Source: Brevibacterium aurantiacum (GTDB taxonomy: Bacteria; Actinomycetota; Actinomycetes; Actinomycetales; Brevibacteriaceae). Taken from it: 64,000 nucleotides of DNA. Under the pieces are notes generated by a model. That model worked only from the letters and a program-made list of their open reading frames with translations, was not told the DNA's origin and did no database searches. The stretch spans positions 44,582 to 108,581 of the forward strand of contig NZ_FXZB01000019.1 of the NCBI RefSeq assembly GCF_900169065.1, read 5' to 3'. This document shows positions 33,806-43,056 of the stretch, in pieces. Position numbers and translations under genes: made by a program. Each line of letters opens with the position of its first letter. Within the stretch, counting starts at the first letter, position 1.

Positions 33806-35116
33806 ATGTCCGCCGAGATCACACCGCAGACGAAGGGCGCCACCACCTCGGCGCCGGCAACATTGACCGGACGACTGCGGCTGATTGGACCGGGCATCGT
33901 CCTGGCCCTGGCCAGCGTCGGAGCCTCGGACATGATCACGACGATGAATTCCGGGGCCGAGTACGGGCTCGCACTCATCTGGGTCTTCACCGTCGGCATC
34001 ATCCTCAAGTTCGTGCTCTCCGAAGCGGTCTCCCGGCTCCAGATGAGCGGTGACCGCTCTCTGCTGTCGCACCTGACCTCATTCGGCGGTCGACTCTTTC
34101 CGACGTTGTTTCTCATCGCCGAACTGCTCGTCGGCCTCTTCTTCGGCGCCGGGGTCATCGCCGTGACGACGAACATTCTGCAGGCGCTCTTCCCCGTCCT
34201 GCCGTTCTGGCCGACCGCTGTCGTCGTCCTGCTCTCGGCTGCGATCCTCGTCGGCATCGGACGCTATGGGCTGGTGGAGAAGGCGATGATCGGGTTCGGC
34301 GTCATCATGTTCTTCGGCATCCTCGCCCTCGCGATCTCCGTGTTCCAAGGGCAGGAAGCGCAAGCCGTGGCCGTCGAGACCATCGCCCCGACCTTCCCGA
34401 ACGGGTCGATCATCACCGTCATGTCACTCATCGGCGGCGTCGGCGGGGCCACTGGAATACTGGCCTACTCATTCTGGATCCGCGAGAAGTCCTGGCGCGA
34501 CGCCGAATGGAAGCCCGTCGTGCGCATCGATCTCTTCATCAGCTACGCGCTGGTGTTCGTCTTCGCCGTGGGCATGAGTGCCGTTGGCGCCTTCATCCTC
34601 TATGGCCAGGGCTTCACCATCGCGGACAACGACTCGCTGTTCGCCATCGCCGACAGCCTGGTCTCACGCATCGGCGAAGTAGGACGAATCCTCTTCCTCA
34701 TCAGCTTCCTCGCCGTCGTCTACACCAGCGTGCTCGGCGGATTCTCCGGCATCGCCTACGTCACTGCCGACTGCATACGGGTGCTGCGACGCTACCCGCA
34801 CCAGGACAAGCTCGAACACGAGATGTCGGCGAAGTCCGTCGAATTCCGCGCAGCAATCGTCTACCTCTCCATCGCGACTCTGGTCATCATGGGCCTGGGC
34901 AAACCGGTCACCCTGGTCCTCATCTACGCCGCGATCAGCGCCTTCATCCTGCCCGTGCTCGCGATCGCGCTCCTCGTCATCCTCAACCGTTCATCGGTGC
35001 CGGCGGCGCTGCGGAACAAGGGGGTGTCGAATGTGCTGCTGACGATCTGCTTCCTGCTGTTCGGCTTCCTCGCCGTCCTCCAGGTCAAGGAGTCGGTGAT
35101 GGGGCTACTGGGCTGA
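33806..35116 (+). CDS. Nramp family transporter lacking the DPGN motif
   Basis: A 436-residue carrier with about 11 helices. The opening LIGPGIVLALASVGASDMIT aligns with Nramp helix 1, but the metal-binding DPGN is replaced by GASD, and helix 6 has GGATGILAYSF instead of the MPH motif. Other blocks, SEAVSRLQMSGDRSLLSHL and AEWKPVVRIDLFISYALVFV, resemble the family. Loss of both metal motifs suggests a cargo other than Mn/Fe, as known for Nramp-related magnesium carriers and uncharacterised branches. AAGGAG lies 13 bases before the ATG. No regulator is nearby. Confidence 0.8.
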   Translation: MSAEITPQTKGATTSAPATLTGRLRLIGPGIVLALASVGASDMITTMNSGAEYGLALIWVFTVGIILKFVLSEAVSRLQMSGDRSLLSHLTSFGGRLFPTLFLIAELLVGLFFGAGVIAVTTNILQALFPVLPFWPTAVVVLLSAAILVGIGRYGLVEKAMIGFGVIMFFGILALAISVFQGQEAQAVAVETIAPTFPNGSIITVMSLIGGVGGATGILAYSFWIREKSWRDAEWKPVVRIDLFISYALVFVFAVGMSAVGAFILYGQGFTIADNDSLFAIADSLVSRIGEVGRILFLISFLAVVYTSVLGGFSGIAYVTADCIRVLRRYPHQDKLEHEMSAKSVEFRAAIVYLSIATLVIMGLGKPVTLVLIYAAISAFILPVLAIALLVILNRSSVPAALRNKGVSNVLLTICFLLFGFLAVLQVKESVMGLLG

Positions 35117-35219
35117 GGCGAGGCTGGGAAACCCAACCCGACAATTGGCGGGTGAAGGATCGGTAATCGCGTTGTCGTGGCGGTAGCGGCACCGAGTCGG
35201 AGTCTGCATACTTAGAGAC

Positions 35220-36179
35220 ATGACACGACGACGGTCACGATTCGACGCGGAACTTGCCGCGAGTCTGTCCGTCGTCGGTGGGGTCTTCCCGCCGACCATC
35301 ACCCCGTCTCTCATCGATTTCATGCGCATCTCCTATGCGTCCGAGCCTCTCGCGGAGACTCTCAAGGGGCGCAGTGTCGAACATTCAGAACATCAGGTGA
35401 TCGGACACCATGGCGAGGCGATCACCGTGTCGGTCTTCAGGCGCGCGGGTGACACGGGGCGCCGCCCCACGATCGTCTACGCCCATTCCGGTGGACTGAT
35501 GTTCGGTGACCGCTTCAGCGCACTCGGACTCAACCTCGACTGGGTCGAGCGCATCGGGGCCATCCTCATCAGTCCCGAATACCGCCTCGCCCCCGAATTC
35601 CAGGATCCCTACGCCCGTGAGGACATGTACGCCAGCCTGGAGTGGACGGCTGAGAATGCCGAGCGTCTCGGGGTTGACCTCGACCGACTCATCGTCGCCG
35701 GCGCCAGTGCCGGTGGGGGACTGGCCGCAGGGATGGCGCTCGCCGCCCGCGACCGCGGGGGTCCGAAGCTGCGCGGTCAGCTGCTCATCTACCCGATGCT
35801 CGATGATCGCGGGATCACCGCCTCGACCAACCAATTCGACGGCATCGGTGTCTGGGACCGGGTGAGCAACGAGACCGGCTGGCAGGCGATGCTCGGCGAT
35901 GACTATCGCACAGAAGCCGTCTTGCCCTACATCGCGCCCTCACGCGCCCACGATCTCTCCGACCTGCCGCCGGCCTACATTGACGTCGGTTCGGCAGAGA
36001 TCTTCCGCGACGAAGCCGTTGCCTACGCCTCGGCGCTGTGGAACGACGGCAGTGAGGCGGAGCTGCACGTCTGGCCCGGAGGCTTCCACGCCTTCGACAT
36101 CTTCGCCGCCCATACACACCTTGCGCAAGGAATGATCAGTACCCGAATGGCCTGGATCGAGAAGGTCCTGGCCGACTGA
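35220..36179 (+). CDS. Alpha/beta hydrolase (hormone-sensitive-lipase-like esterase)
   Basis: A 319-residue esterase. The oxyanion motif HGGG appears as AHSGGLMFG, the nucleophile is Ser163 in GASAGGGLAAGMALAAR, the acid is in DVGSAEIFRDEA, and the His in WPGGFHAFDIF. These define the family IV (HSL) esterases acting on short acyl esters. It begins with ATG at 35220 after an AT-rich -10-like CATACTTAG, probably leaderless. It is 15 bases from the next serine hydrolase and likely in an operon with it and the regulator at 37437. Confidence 0.9.
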   Translation: MTRRRSRFDAELAASLSVVGGVFPPTITPSLIDFMRISYASEPLAETLKGRSVEHSEHQVIGHHGEAITVSVFRRAGDTGRRPTIVYAHSGGLMFGDRFSALGLNLDWVERIGAILISPEYRLAPEFQDPYAREDMYASLEWTAENAERLGVDLDRLIVAGASAGGGLAAGMALAARDRGGPKLRGQLLIYPMLDDRGITASTNQFDGIGVWDRVSNETGWQAMLGDDYRTEAVLPYIAPSRAHDLSDLPPAYIDVGSAEIFRDEAVAYASALWNDGSEAELHVWPGGFHAFDIFAAHTHLAQGMISTRMAWIEKVLAD

Positions 36180-36194
36180 CCGAAAGGCACAACC

Positions 36195-37376
36195 ATGTCC
36201 CAGAACCGAGCTGTCAATGATGCCGTTGCTCGTGTGGCCTCAGAGAAGGTCGAGAGCGGCGGGGTCCCCGGCGTCGTCGCCGGAGTCACCACCGACAAGG
36301 AGACGATCAGTCTCACCTCCGCAGGAGTCCGCTCGCTTAACGATCCGCAGCCGATGACCACCGATTCGGTGTTCATGATCTTCTCCACGACTAAGGCGCT
36401 GACCGGCACGGTGGCTCTGCAGCTGGTGGAGTCGGGCGACCTCGACCTCGACGCACCGGCCCGCGAATATGCCCCCGGCCTGGCCGATGTGCAGGTCATC
36501 GAGGGCTTCGACGTCGATGGCTCCCCGATTCTGCGGGCTCCGGCAAGCGAACCGACGACCAAGCAGCTGCTGCTGCACACGGCGGGATTCGGCTACGACT
36601 TCTTCAACGAGAAGTATGAGCGCCTTGCCCGTGAGCAGGGCCAGCCGAGCATCGTCAGCAGCACCAAGCAGGCCCTGCAGACGCCGCTGCTCTTCGACCC
36701 AGGCACCCAATGGGAGTACGGATCGAACATGGACTGGGTCGGTCAGGTCATCGAAGGCATCACCGGAACCACCCTGGGTCAGGCGATGCAGACTCGGGTC
36801 CTCGACCCGCTGGGGATGAAGGACAGCAGCTTCCGGACATCGGCGTCGATGCGGCAGCGGCAGGCGACGATGCACCAGCGCACCGACGGTCAGCTGGCCG
36901 CCACCGACTTCATGCTGCCCGAGCCGGAGGTGGAGATGGGAGGTCACGGCCTCTTCTCGACCGTCGACGACTACCTCACGTTCATCAGGATGTGGCTCAA
37001 TGACGGTCAGGCAGACGATGGCACCGTCGTTCTACGCCCCGAAACGGTGGACCTGGCCACCAAGAACCACCTCGGCGATCTCAAAGTGAAGATGCTGCCC
37101 GGTGTCATCCCGAGTCTGTCCAACGATGCGGAGTTCTTCCCCGGCATGCCGAAGTCGTGGGGGTACACGTTCATGATCAACGAGGAGGACGCGCCGACCG
37201 GGCGTCCGGCAGGAGCCGTAGCCTGGGCGGGACTTGCCAACCTCTTCTACTGGATCGATCGGGAGAACAACATCGGCGGCTACTGGGCGACGCAGATCTT
37301 CCCCTTCGCGGACCCGGCATCGGTCGGGGGCTACCTCGAGATGGAGACAGCGGTCTACGATGCTCTGAAGGGCTGA
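36195..37376 (+). CDS. Serine hydrolase, beta-lactamase class C/S12-like
   Basis: A 393-residue S12-fold hydrolase. The nucleophile motif SxxK is S64-T-T-K67 ([12 protein letters not shown]), and the second motif YxN is YGSN in [13 protein letters not shown]. It lacks a signal peptide, so it acts inside the cell and is more likely an esterase (EstB-like) than a beta-lactamase. GAAAGGCAC precedes the ATG. With the esterase upstream and the PucR-like regulator downstream it may form an ester-hydrolysis unit. Confidence 0.86.
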   Translation: MSQNRAVNDAVARVASEKVESGGVPGVVAGVTTDKETISLTSAGVRSLNDPQPMTTDSVFMIFSTTKALTGTVALQLVESGDLDLDAPAREYAPGLADVQVIEGFDVDGSPILRAPASEPTTKQLLLHTAGFGYDFFNEKYERLAREQGQPSIVSSTKQALQTPLLFDPGTQWEYGSNMDWVGQVIEGITGTTLGQAMQTRVLDPLGMKDSSFRTSASMRQRQATMHQRTDGQLAATDFMLPEPEVEMGGHGLFSTVDDYLTFIRMWLNDGQADDGTVVLRPETVDLATKNHLGDLKVKMLPGVIPSLSNDAEFFPGMPKSWGYTFMINEEDAPTGRPAGAVAWAGLANLFYWIDRENNIGGYWATQIFPFADPASVGGYLEMETAVYDALKG

Positions 37377-37407
37377 TTCGCATCGCGGTGCGAATCGACT
37401 CCGCGAT
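37375..37407 (+). promoter_or_regulatory. Two overlapping, mutually exclusive hairpins before the PucR-like gene
   Basis: Hairpin A pairs 37375-37382 with 37389-37396 (8 bp, loop TCGCGG). Hairpin B pairs 37382-37388 with 37401-37407 (7 bp). B uses the loop of A, so both cannot form. The ribosome binding site AAGGAGG is 16 bases further on. Confidence 0.4.
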
Positions 37408-37436
37408 GAGACGAACACCCGCAAGGAGGCGATGAC

Positions 37437-38471
37437 GTGCAGGAACTGTTGGGTCGCATAGCCAACCTGGACCCCCAGGCGAGTCTTGGCCTGCGCGTCA
37501 TCGCCTGCTTCGACGAACTCATGGTCGGCGAGGTCAATTCCCGTGCCCTCGCCGCGGCCGCCGCGGCCCTTGCCGGCTGCCCGGCAGGGTTTCGCGACGG
37601 CGACAGGAGCAGACAGCTGCGCATCGATCCGTCAGGGAGCCCGGGCACGGGTGCCCGCCCCGCCGAGGTGAGCGCACTGGTCCTGCCGGATGCCTCCGAG
37701 GTCTGGCTCGAGAGAGAGGGGCAAGCCCTGCCGAACGACGACCTCATCCTCGAACGGTTCGGCCTGGCCATCGGGGTGAGGTTCGGATTCGAACGACAGC
37801 AGCTGGAGACTCCGCGGGACGTGGCGCTCGCATTGGACACCACCGCGCCCACCGAGGAGCGGGTTGCCGCGGCGGTTCGGCTCGGACTCGTGGCCGGACA
37901 CGGGTACCGGGTGCTCGTCGCTCCGTTGTTTGCCGTCTTCGACAGACGTCCCGCCGGTCCCACCGATGTCGTCGCCAGCGAGTACGGCGCCCTGCAGGTC
38001 CTCATCGTCGCCGACCAAGCTGAGAACATCGCCGTGACACCGGCTGGCCTTGGCCCCGTCGGCTTGATCGGCGACCTGCCCCGTTCGCTGCGCGCCGCCG
38101 TGGTGGCACTGCGTCTCAGCCGTCCTCCCGAGGAGGGCCTCGTGCGTGCGGAGAACTTCGGCGGCCTCGTCGAACTGCTCGCCGAATCGCCCGACGCTGT
38201 CGACCCCGATGCCGCCCGCATCGACGAGATCATGGAAGCACCCTGGGCGGAGTCGACGGTGCGTGTTGTCCTCGAGGCACCGACGATCAGGCAGGCGGCC
38301 AGAGACCTCGGTCTCCATCACAGCACCGTGCAGGGCAGAGTCGAGCAGCTCGCTCGCTGCCTCGGCTACGACCCGCTCACCGGGTACAACAGAACCCGGT
38401 TGGGCATCAGCGTGCTCAGGTGGCGGCTGCGCAACTCCCACGTCCTCGAACTTCCCGGGCCTGTGGGCTGA
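37437..38471 (+). CDS. PucR/CdaR-type helix-turn-helix regulator
   Basis: A 344-residue protein whose C-terminus has the PucR-type helix-turn-helix: PTIRQAARDLGLHHSTVQGR followed by VEQLARCLGYDPLTGYNRTR. The rest (about 1-270) is a poorly conserved effector region with LERFGLAIGVRFG and no domain I can name. It starts with GTG, eight bases after a strong AAGGAGG; two alternative hairpins lie in its leader. It follows the two hydrolase genes on the same strand and may control them. Confidence 0.75.
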   Translation: MQELLGRIANLDPQASLGLRVIACFDELMVGEVNSRALAAAAAALAGCPAGFRDGDRSRQLRIDPSGSPGTGARPAEVSALVLPDASEVWLEREGQALPNDDLILERFGLAIGVRFGFERQQLETPRDVALALDTTAPTEERVAAAVRLGLVAGHGYRVLVAPLFAVFDRRPAGPTDVVASEYGALQVLIVADQAENIAVTPAGLGPVGLIGDLPRSLRAAVVALRLSRPPEEGLVRAENFGGLVELLAESPDAVDPDAARIDEIMEAPWAESTVRVVLEAPTIRQAARDLGLHHSTVQGRVEQLARCLGYDPLTGYNRTRLGISVLRWRLRNSHVLELPGPVG

Positions 38472-38480
38472 AGGCTGGCA

Positions 38481-39503
38481 CTACTCCCTCCCGGAGCTGA
38501 TCCACGTCGGATTGTTGACGATGTTACGGCTGCCCTCGACCAATGACCGGATGGAATCGAGCTGAGTCATGTCATCGGCGTCGAGACGCAGATCCACGGC
38601 CCCAAGGTTCTCCAGCGCACGCTCGGGTTTGCGCGAGCCGGGAATCGGAACGGCGGAGACTCCCATCTGGGCGGCGCGGTGGAGGAGCCAGGCCAGTGCG
38701 ACCTGAGCGTTGGTGGCGTCGTGACGTCGAGCCACCTCGGCGACGATCTCGACGATCTTCTGATTGGCATCCCACGCCTCGCCCATGCGGGAAGTGCCGC
38801 CGCGGAAGTCGCCGGCGACCTGCTCCTTGGTCAGGGTACCGGTGAGGAAGCCCCGGCCCAGGGGACTGTAGGGCACGAACCCCACACCCAGCTCGGCGCA
38901 GGCAGGCACGACACGGCCCTCGACGTCGCGTGACCACAGGCTCCATTCGGACTGAAGTGCGGCGATCGGGTGGACGGCGTGTGCCCGACGCAGCTCCTCG
39001 GAGGTGACCTCCGAGAGGCCGATGTGGCGGATCTTGCCCGCCTCGATGAGCTCGGCCATGGCACCGACGGTCTCCTCGATCGGCATATCGGGATCTGGCC
39101 GATGGTGGTAGTAGAGATCGATCGTCTCCACGCCGAGGCGGGCCAACGAAGCATCGCAGGCTGAGCGAGCATATTCCGGGCGTCCATCGGTGCGCTTAGC
39201 CGTGGCATCCGTCCCGTCCCTGGGAGCGGTGATTCCGAACTTCGTGGCAAGCTGCACCTCGTCGCGGCGCTTGGCCAGGAACGGTGCGAGCATCTCTTCG
39301 TTCGTTCCGGCCGGTCTGGAAGCTCCTTCGCGGGGTTTGCCGTAGACATCGGAGGTGTCGAGGAAGGTGATGCCGGCGTCGACGGCCGCACCCAGCGTGG
39401 CCCGTGCCGCTTCATCGGTGGTGCCGCCGTAGACGTGGGACAGGGCCATGCAGCCGAAGCCGATGGGGGAGACGATGAGGTCGCCGAGGCGGGTGGTTGT
39501 CAT
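38481..39503 (-). CDS. Aldo/keto reductase
   Basis: A 340-residue AKR of the AKR13/YakC group. The catalytic tetrad is visible as Asp and Tyr in FLDTSDVYGKP, Lys in QLATKFGIT and His in DLYYHHRPDP. The cofactor-binding end reads VSAVPIPGSRKPERALENLG. Its ATG overlaps the stop of the MerR-type gene (ATGA at 39500-39503), so the two are translated together. It converges with the PucR-like gene 9 bases away. The carbonyl substrate is unknown. Confidence 0.92.
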   Translation of the reverse strand: MTTTRLGDLIVSPIGFGCMALSHVYGGTTDEAARATLGAAVDAGITFLDTSDVYGKPREGASRPAGTNEEMLAPFLAKRRDEVQLATKFGITAPRDGTDATAKRTDGRPEYARSACDASLARLGVETIDLYYHHRPDPDMPIEETVGAMAELIEAGKIRHIGLSEVTSEELRRAHAVHPIAALQSEWSLWSRDVEGRVVPACAELGVGFVPYSPLGRGFLTGTLTKEQVAGDFRGGTSRMGEAWDANQKIVEIVAEVARRHDATNAQVALAWLLHRAAQMGVSAVPIPGSRKPERALENLGAVDLRLDADDMTQLDSIRSLVEGSRNIVNNPTWISSGRE

Positions 39504-39862
39504 GATGGTTCTCCTTCTGAGCCGGTGGAGCGTGATGGTGCGGATGCCGGTGGGGTGTTGTCGCCGGCGGTGCCCGCGTATTTGGCGATCTTGTACTCCG
39601 TGGTGGTCAGGGCCAATTCCAGTTCGTGGATCTGGGTGAGAATGTGTTCGCGTTGGTCGACCATGATCTGCAGACGCTGCGGTGTCGTTGCCGTCCCGGC
39701 CCGGACCAGTTCGACATAGCGCTCGAGCTGGCTGATGCCCACGCCGGAGGTGCGCATGCGGACGAGGAAGTCCAGGCGTTCGACGGTCTTCGCATCATAG
39801 GTCCGACGACCCGACTTCGGCCGTGCCACGTCGAGCAGGCTATTATCTGACGAATAATGCAT
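39500..39862 (-). CDS. MerR family protein lacking its N-terminal DNA-binding helix
   Basis: A 120-residue protein. From residue 13 it matches MerR regulators of aldo/keto reductase clusters: RPKSGRRTYDAKTVERLDFL, RMRTSGVGISQLERYVELVR, then a coiled coil (QREHILTQIHELELALTTTE). The usual start with IGEVA-type helix-turn-helix and LRYYE is missing; only MHYSSDNSLL remains, and the ATG lies in a perfect 18-base palindrome. The frame stays open upstream but without a good start or a recognisable helix. Its stop overlaps the reductase start. It may be a truncated gene, or a regulator with a non-standard N-terminus. Confidence 0.65.
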   Translation of the reverse strand: MHYSSDNSLLDVARPKSGRRTYDAKTVERLDFLVRMRTSGVGISQLERYVELVRAGTATTPQRLQIMVDQREHILTQIHELELALTTTEYKIAKYAGTAGDNTPPASAPSRSTGSEGEPS

Positions 39863-39868
39863 TATTCG
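39851..39868. promoter_or_regulatory. Perfect 18-bp palindrome over the MerR-type start codon
   Basis: CGAATAATGCATTATTCG is self-complementary over all 18 bases. It is very AT-rich for this DNA and covers the first codons of the MerR-type gene. It looks like an operator; it shares AATAATGCATT with the promoter region at 56382. Confidence 0.6.
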
Positions 39869-40055
39869 CTGTGCATGGGAACCCAGAGGTATCGCGGAGC
39901 CGATGGTGCCGGAATTTCGAATCGCGTTGTCGCACCGACACCAGTTGTGGAGCTGTGTGAGTCCGAGAATTGCGGAGAGTGTTGAGCCGACTACACGGCG
40001 ATTATGCGTCCTTTCCCTCATTTGCTTGAGACGCACGCAAGTCTCGTCTTGGCGT

Positions 40056-41534
40056 TCATCCCACTTCGGCGCGCAGGCCCTGTCCCGAATATGAATCGAG
40101 CACCAGCTCGGAATCAAAGACCAAGAATTGACCGTCGACCAGCAGGTGAGTGACCCCCTTCGACGGACGGGTACTGTCGATATAGGTCGCCTGATCACGT
40201 AACGTTGCAGGGTCAATGACGACAACGTCGGCATCATCTCCGACTCCGATTCGGCCCTTCTTGCGCATAGCGGGGACCGTGTTCTCGAGCACCTGCGCAG
40301 GGAGCAGGCTGCACCGTCGGAAGGCTTCAGACCACGTCCACGCCTCGTGATCGATGACCATCATTCGCAGGGACCGAGCATATGTGCCCGCCGTGCGAGG
40401 ATGGGTCCTGCCGCCGGGAGGCAACGGCCACTGACGGGTGTCCGTGGAACCATCGGGCCAAGTCACATGCATTGCATCGGACGCGACGATGCTATCGGGA
40501 AACGCCAGTGACCTCGCCAGCAGGTCCCGATCTGCATCGTTGTCTTCATCGAGGTATTCGACGATGCATGCGGCTCCTGGATCCGCCTCTCGAACATGAC
40601 GCAGATGAGCTTCATCGCGGATGCGCTCTCCCGTGGTGACCAGAATGATATTGCTAGGAGTCAGCTCCCAGGCTGGCAGCCTCTCCGGCGCCAGAAAGGC
40701 CGCTCCGATCCCGGTGCTGCCGGCCCCATATGGATAGGCCTCGACGCTGACCTTCGCCCCGCCTTCCTGTGCACGGTCGATGGTGGACAGTACTCGATCG
40801 ATGTGCCGGCGTGAGGTGCTGTTGACGTGGCAGTGGTGCACCTGACCGCCGAACTCCATTGCGGCCCTGGCCGCCTCCTCGGTGCCGTCGATTGGAGTCG
40901 TCGGGTCCGATTCGGTGATCTCCCGCACGTGGGTGAACGTTGGTGTCCCGGCCCTGGCCGCCAGTTCGTTCACTGCCAGATACTCGCGCGGATCGGTGCG
41001 GGGAGCGTACCCCTGCAGAATCCCGATGCCCAGAGCCCCGGCTTCCAATTCCGACTCCAGGAGTCCCAGCCACCGAGTGAGCTGAGCGGGACTTGAGTCG
41101 GCTTGCCAATGAGGATCAGCGAGCATGGACAGGCCGCTGACTAGATCCGCGTCGAAGTGCAGATTGGACAGCACCGCAGCTCGCGCCATACCCCACGATG
41201 CGGAGAACCCATAGTGCAGGGGGCGCCCCTCCTCCGCGGCTTGTGTATAGGCGCGTTCCACGGGGAGCAAACCGGCCTCGAGTTCGAGTGCAGTCGTCAC
41301 ACCGTCCATGGCCTGCAGGCGCTGTCCGGCAATGGAATTCACGTGGGAGTGGAGATCGATGAAGCCCGGGCCGATGATGAGACCGGTGGCATCGACGACC
41401 TCTGCGTCAACATGATGCAGACCAGTCCCCACCTCGGCGATGCGACCGTTCCTGATGAGCACATCGGTGTTCTCATCGACTTTACTGGCGGGGTCGATGT
41501 ACCGTCCGCCGGTGAAGATGATCGTCGGTTTCAT
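40056..41534 (-). CDS. N-acyl-D-amino-acid deacylase-like amidohydrolase
   Basis: A 492-residue amidohydrolase-superfamily enzyme resembling D-aminoacylase and D-glutamate deacylase. The metal motif HxH is in PGFIDLHSHVNS, with further ligands in PTFTHVREI and QVHHCHVNST and the catalytic Asp in IVASDAMHVTWPDGS. Family enzymes remove the acyl group from N-acyl-D-amino acids. The ATG at 41534 overlaps the stop of the upstream S12 gene (ATGA). It ends the minus-strand operon that also contains the peptide-binding protein and two serine hydrolases. Stereospecificity and acyl group cannot be read from sequence. Confidence 0.82.
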   Translation of the reverse strand: MKPTIIFTGGRYIDPASKVDENTDVLIRNGRIAEVGTGLHHVDAEVVDATGLIIGPGFIDLHSHVNSIAGQRLQAMDGVTTALELEAGLLPVERAYTQAAEEGRPLHYGFSASWGMARAAVLSNLHFDADLVSGLSMLADPHWQADSSPAQLTRWLGLLESELEAGALGIGILQGYAPRTDPREYLAVNELAARAGTPTFTHVREITESDPTTPIDGTEEAARAAMEFGGQVHHCHVNSTSRRHIDRVLSTIDRAQEGGAKVSVEAYPYGAGSTGIGAAFLAPERLPAWELTPSNIILVTTGERIRDEAHLRHVREADPGAACIVEYLDEDNDADRDLLARSLAFPDSIVASDAMHVTWPDGSTDTRQWPLPPGGRTHPRTAGTYARSLRMMVIDHEAWTWSEAFRRCSLLPAQVLENTVPAMRKKGRIGVGDDADVVVIDPATLRDQATYIDSTRPSKGVTHLLVDGQFLVFDSELVLDSYSGQGLRAEVG

Positions 41535-43006
41535 GCGCCGGCCTCCGTGGAGTGTTCTTCGGCTGGCTTCTCTGATGTTCCATTTCCCGGCGCAGCGCTG
41601 TCGACCCGCGGCAGGCAGCGGATACCCACGTAGGCGACCTCTCGGCCACCGACGTTGGCAAAGGCCAAGGGTGACCATGCACTGAGGCCATCGGGCCGAC
41701 CAAAGACAAATGTGTCGGACTCGGAAGGATACAGATTCATCGTCTGCGGTGGGCTGTCATTACCTTCGCCGAGTGAGCTGCCGATTCGTGCCTGGTAGGT
41801 ACCGTCTTCGGTTTTCATCACCGTGAGCGTGGTGCTGGCATCGGCATAGTCGCCGAGGTGGTTCTCGGCAATTGTGAATGTGGGCGGGATCAACCGGGGG
41901 CGGTTTGCCGGTGGAGCGTCGATCCCTGCGAACGTGCGGGCGAAGGCTCCGTAGACTTCGGGCGCGGCGTGCGGTGCGACTCCGCCGTTGCAGAAGACGA
42001 CGAACACGAGACCGGCCTCCGGCAGGACCTGGAACCAGGCGTTGTTGCCGATGGTCGTACCGCCATGCCACTGCAGCTTCTGGCCTTCCCACTCATCAAG
42101 CATCCATCCCAGCCCCCACTGAGGTGCGGTGCTGGCGGCTTGATCGATGAGAGAGTGCTGGGGCTCGGCCATAAGCGAAGCGGAGGCTTCGCTGAGGATC
42201 GGCACCCCAGTGCTCGTCTGTCCCGAACGCAGGATTGCGGCACCGAAACTGAGCAGATCGTCTGCGCTGCAAGTGACAAGTCCGGCGGGACCCATGGATC
42301 GAGTGATCTGTGAGACTGGTGCAGGAGCCCAAGTGCGGGTGCCCGGCACCACGACATGTCCATGCTGATGTCGGTGGGAGATGATGTCTTCGGCCAGGGT
42401 GAACATATGCTCAATGCCCAACCGCTGACAGATCCTGATGTCCAAGGCTTGATCCCACGTCACCTCGTCGATGACCTCGATGATGCGGCCGGCGATGACA
42501 AAGCCGGAATTGCAGTAGGAGAATCCGTCGCCCGGGCTGAACAGGGACTTCGCCTCGGACAGTGTGGCGATGTATTTCTCCACGCAGTCGTTTCCGCGGC
42601 CAGTGTCGGTGAAGAGGTCGCCGTCGATGCCCGAGGTGTGCGTGAGCAGATGAGCAACGGTGAGTTCGGCGGGATCTAGGTCGGCCAACCTCAGGTCGGG
42701 GAGGATCTCAGAGACGGGGGTGTCCAACTCCAGCTTCCCCTCGTCCACGAGCTGCATGATCATCGTCGACGTCAGCAGTTTGGTGATCGATCCGATCTGA
42801 CACAGCGTCGACCGATCGGTCTCTACGCCCGTGCGCAGATTCGAGACCCCGGTGGCTGCGACGAACCGCTGCTCCGTATCGCTGGTGGGATCGACGTGCA
42901 GAACGCCTGCCACGATCCCCGGCACCTGGTGCCTGCGAGCGACATCGGCGAGGATTCCCTCCCACCGGGTGGGATCGAAGATCTGTGGATCGAGTCGGGC
43001 TGTCAT
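41531..43006 (-). CDS. S12-family serine hydrolase, D-aminopeptidase-like
   Basis: A 491-residue two-part protein. The N-terminal beta-lactamase fold (about 1-340) has SxxK in CQIGSITKLLTS, YxN as SYCNSGFVIAG and the third motif HGG in QWHGGTTIGNN. The C-terminal 130 residues (PPTFTIAENHLGDYADASTT onward) are a beta-barrel-like domain, as in D-aminopeptidase DAP and alkaline D-peptidases of family S12. There is no signal peptide, so imported peptides would be cut in the cytoplasm. AAAGGAGCACC precedes the ATG at 43006. It sits between the peptide-binding protein and the deacylase. Confidence 0.84.
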   Translation of the reverse strand: MTARLDPQIFDPTRWEGILADVARRHQVPGIVAGVLHVDPTSDTEQRFVAATGVSNLRTGVETDRSTLCQIGSITKLLTSTMIMQLVDEGKLELDTPVSEILPDLRLADLDPAELTVAHLLTHTSGIDGDLFTDTGRGNDCVEKYIATLSEAKSLFSPGDGFSYCNSGFVIAGRIIEVIDEVTWDQALDIRICQRLGIEHMFTLAEDIISHRHQHGHVVVPGTRTWAPAPVSQITRSMGPAGLVTCSADDLLSFGAAILRSGQTSTGVPILSEASASLMAEPQHSLIDQAASTAPQWGLGWMLDEWEGQKLQWHGGTTIGNNAWFQVLPEAGLVFVVFCNGGVAPHAAPEVYGAFARTFAGIDAPPANRPRLIPPTFTIAENHLGDYADASTTLTVMKTEDGTYQARIGSSLGEGNDSPPQTMNLYPSESDTFVFGRPDGLSAWSPLAFANVGGREVAYVGIRCLPRVDSAAPGNGTSEKPAEEHSTEAGA

Positions 43007-43056
43007 GTGGTGCTCCTTTGCATTGCCATCAGATTGCAGTTGTGTCGAGCGTCGTC

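Noticed and set aside
36195..37376. Annotation as an AmpC beta-lactamase
   Set aside because: No signal peptide, esterase neighbours and only the SxxK and YxN motifs; resistance is not supported.
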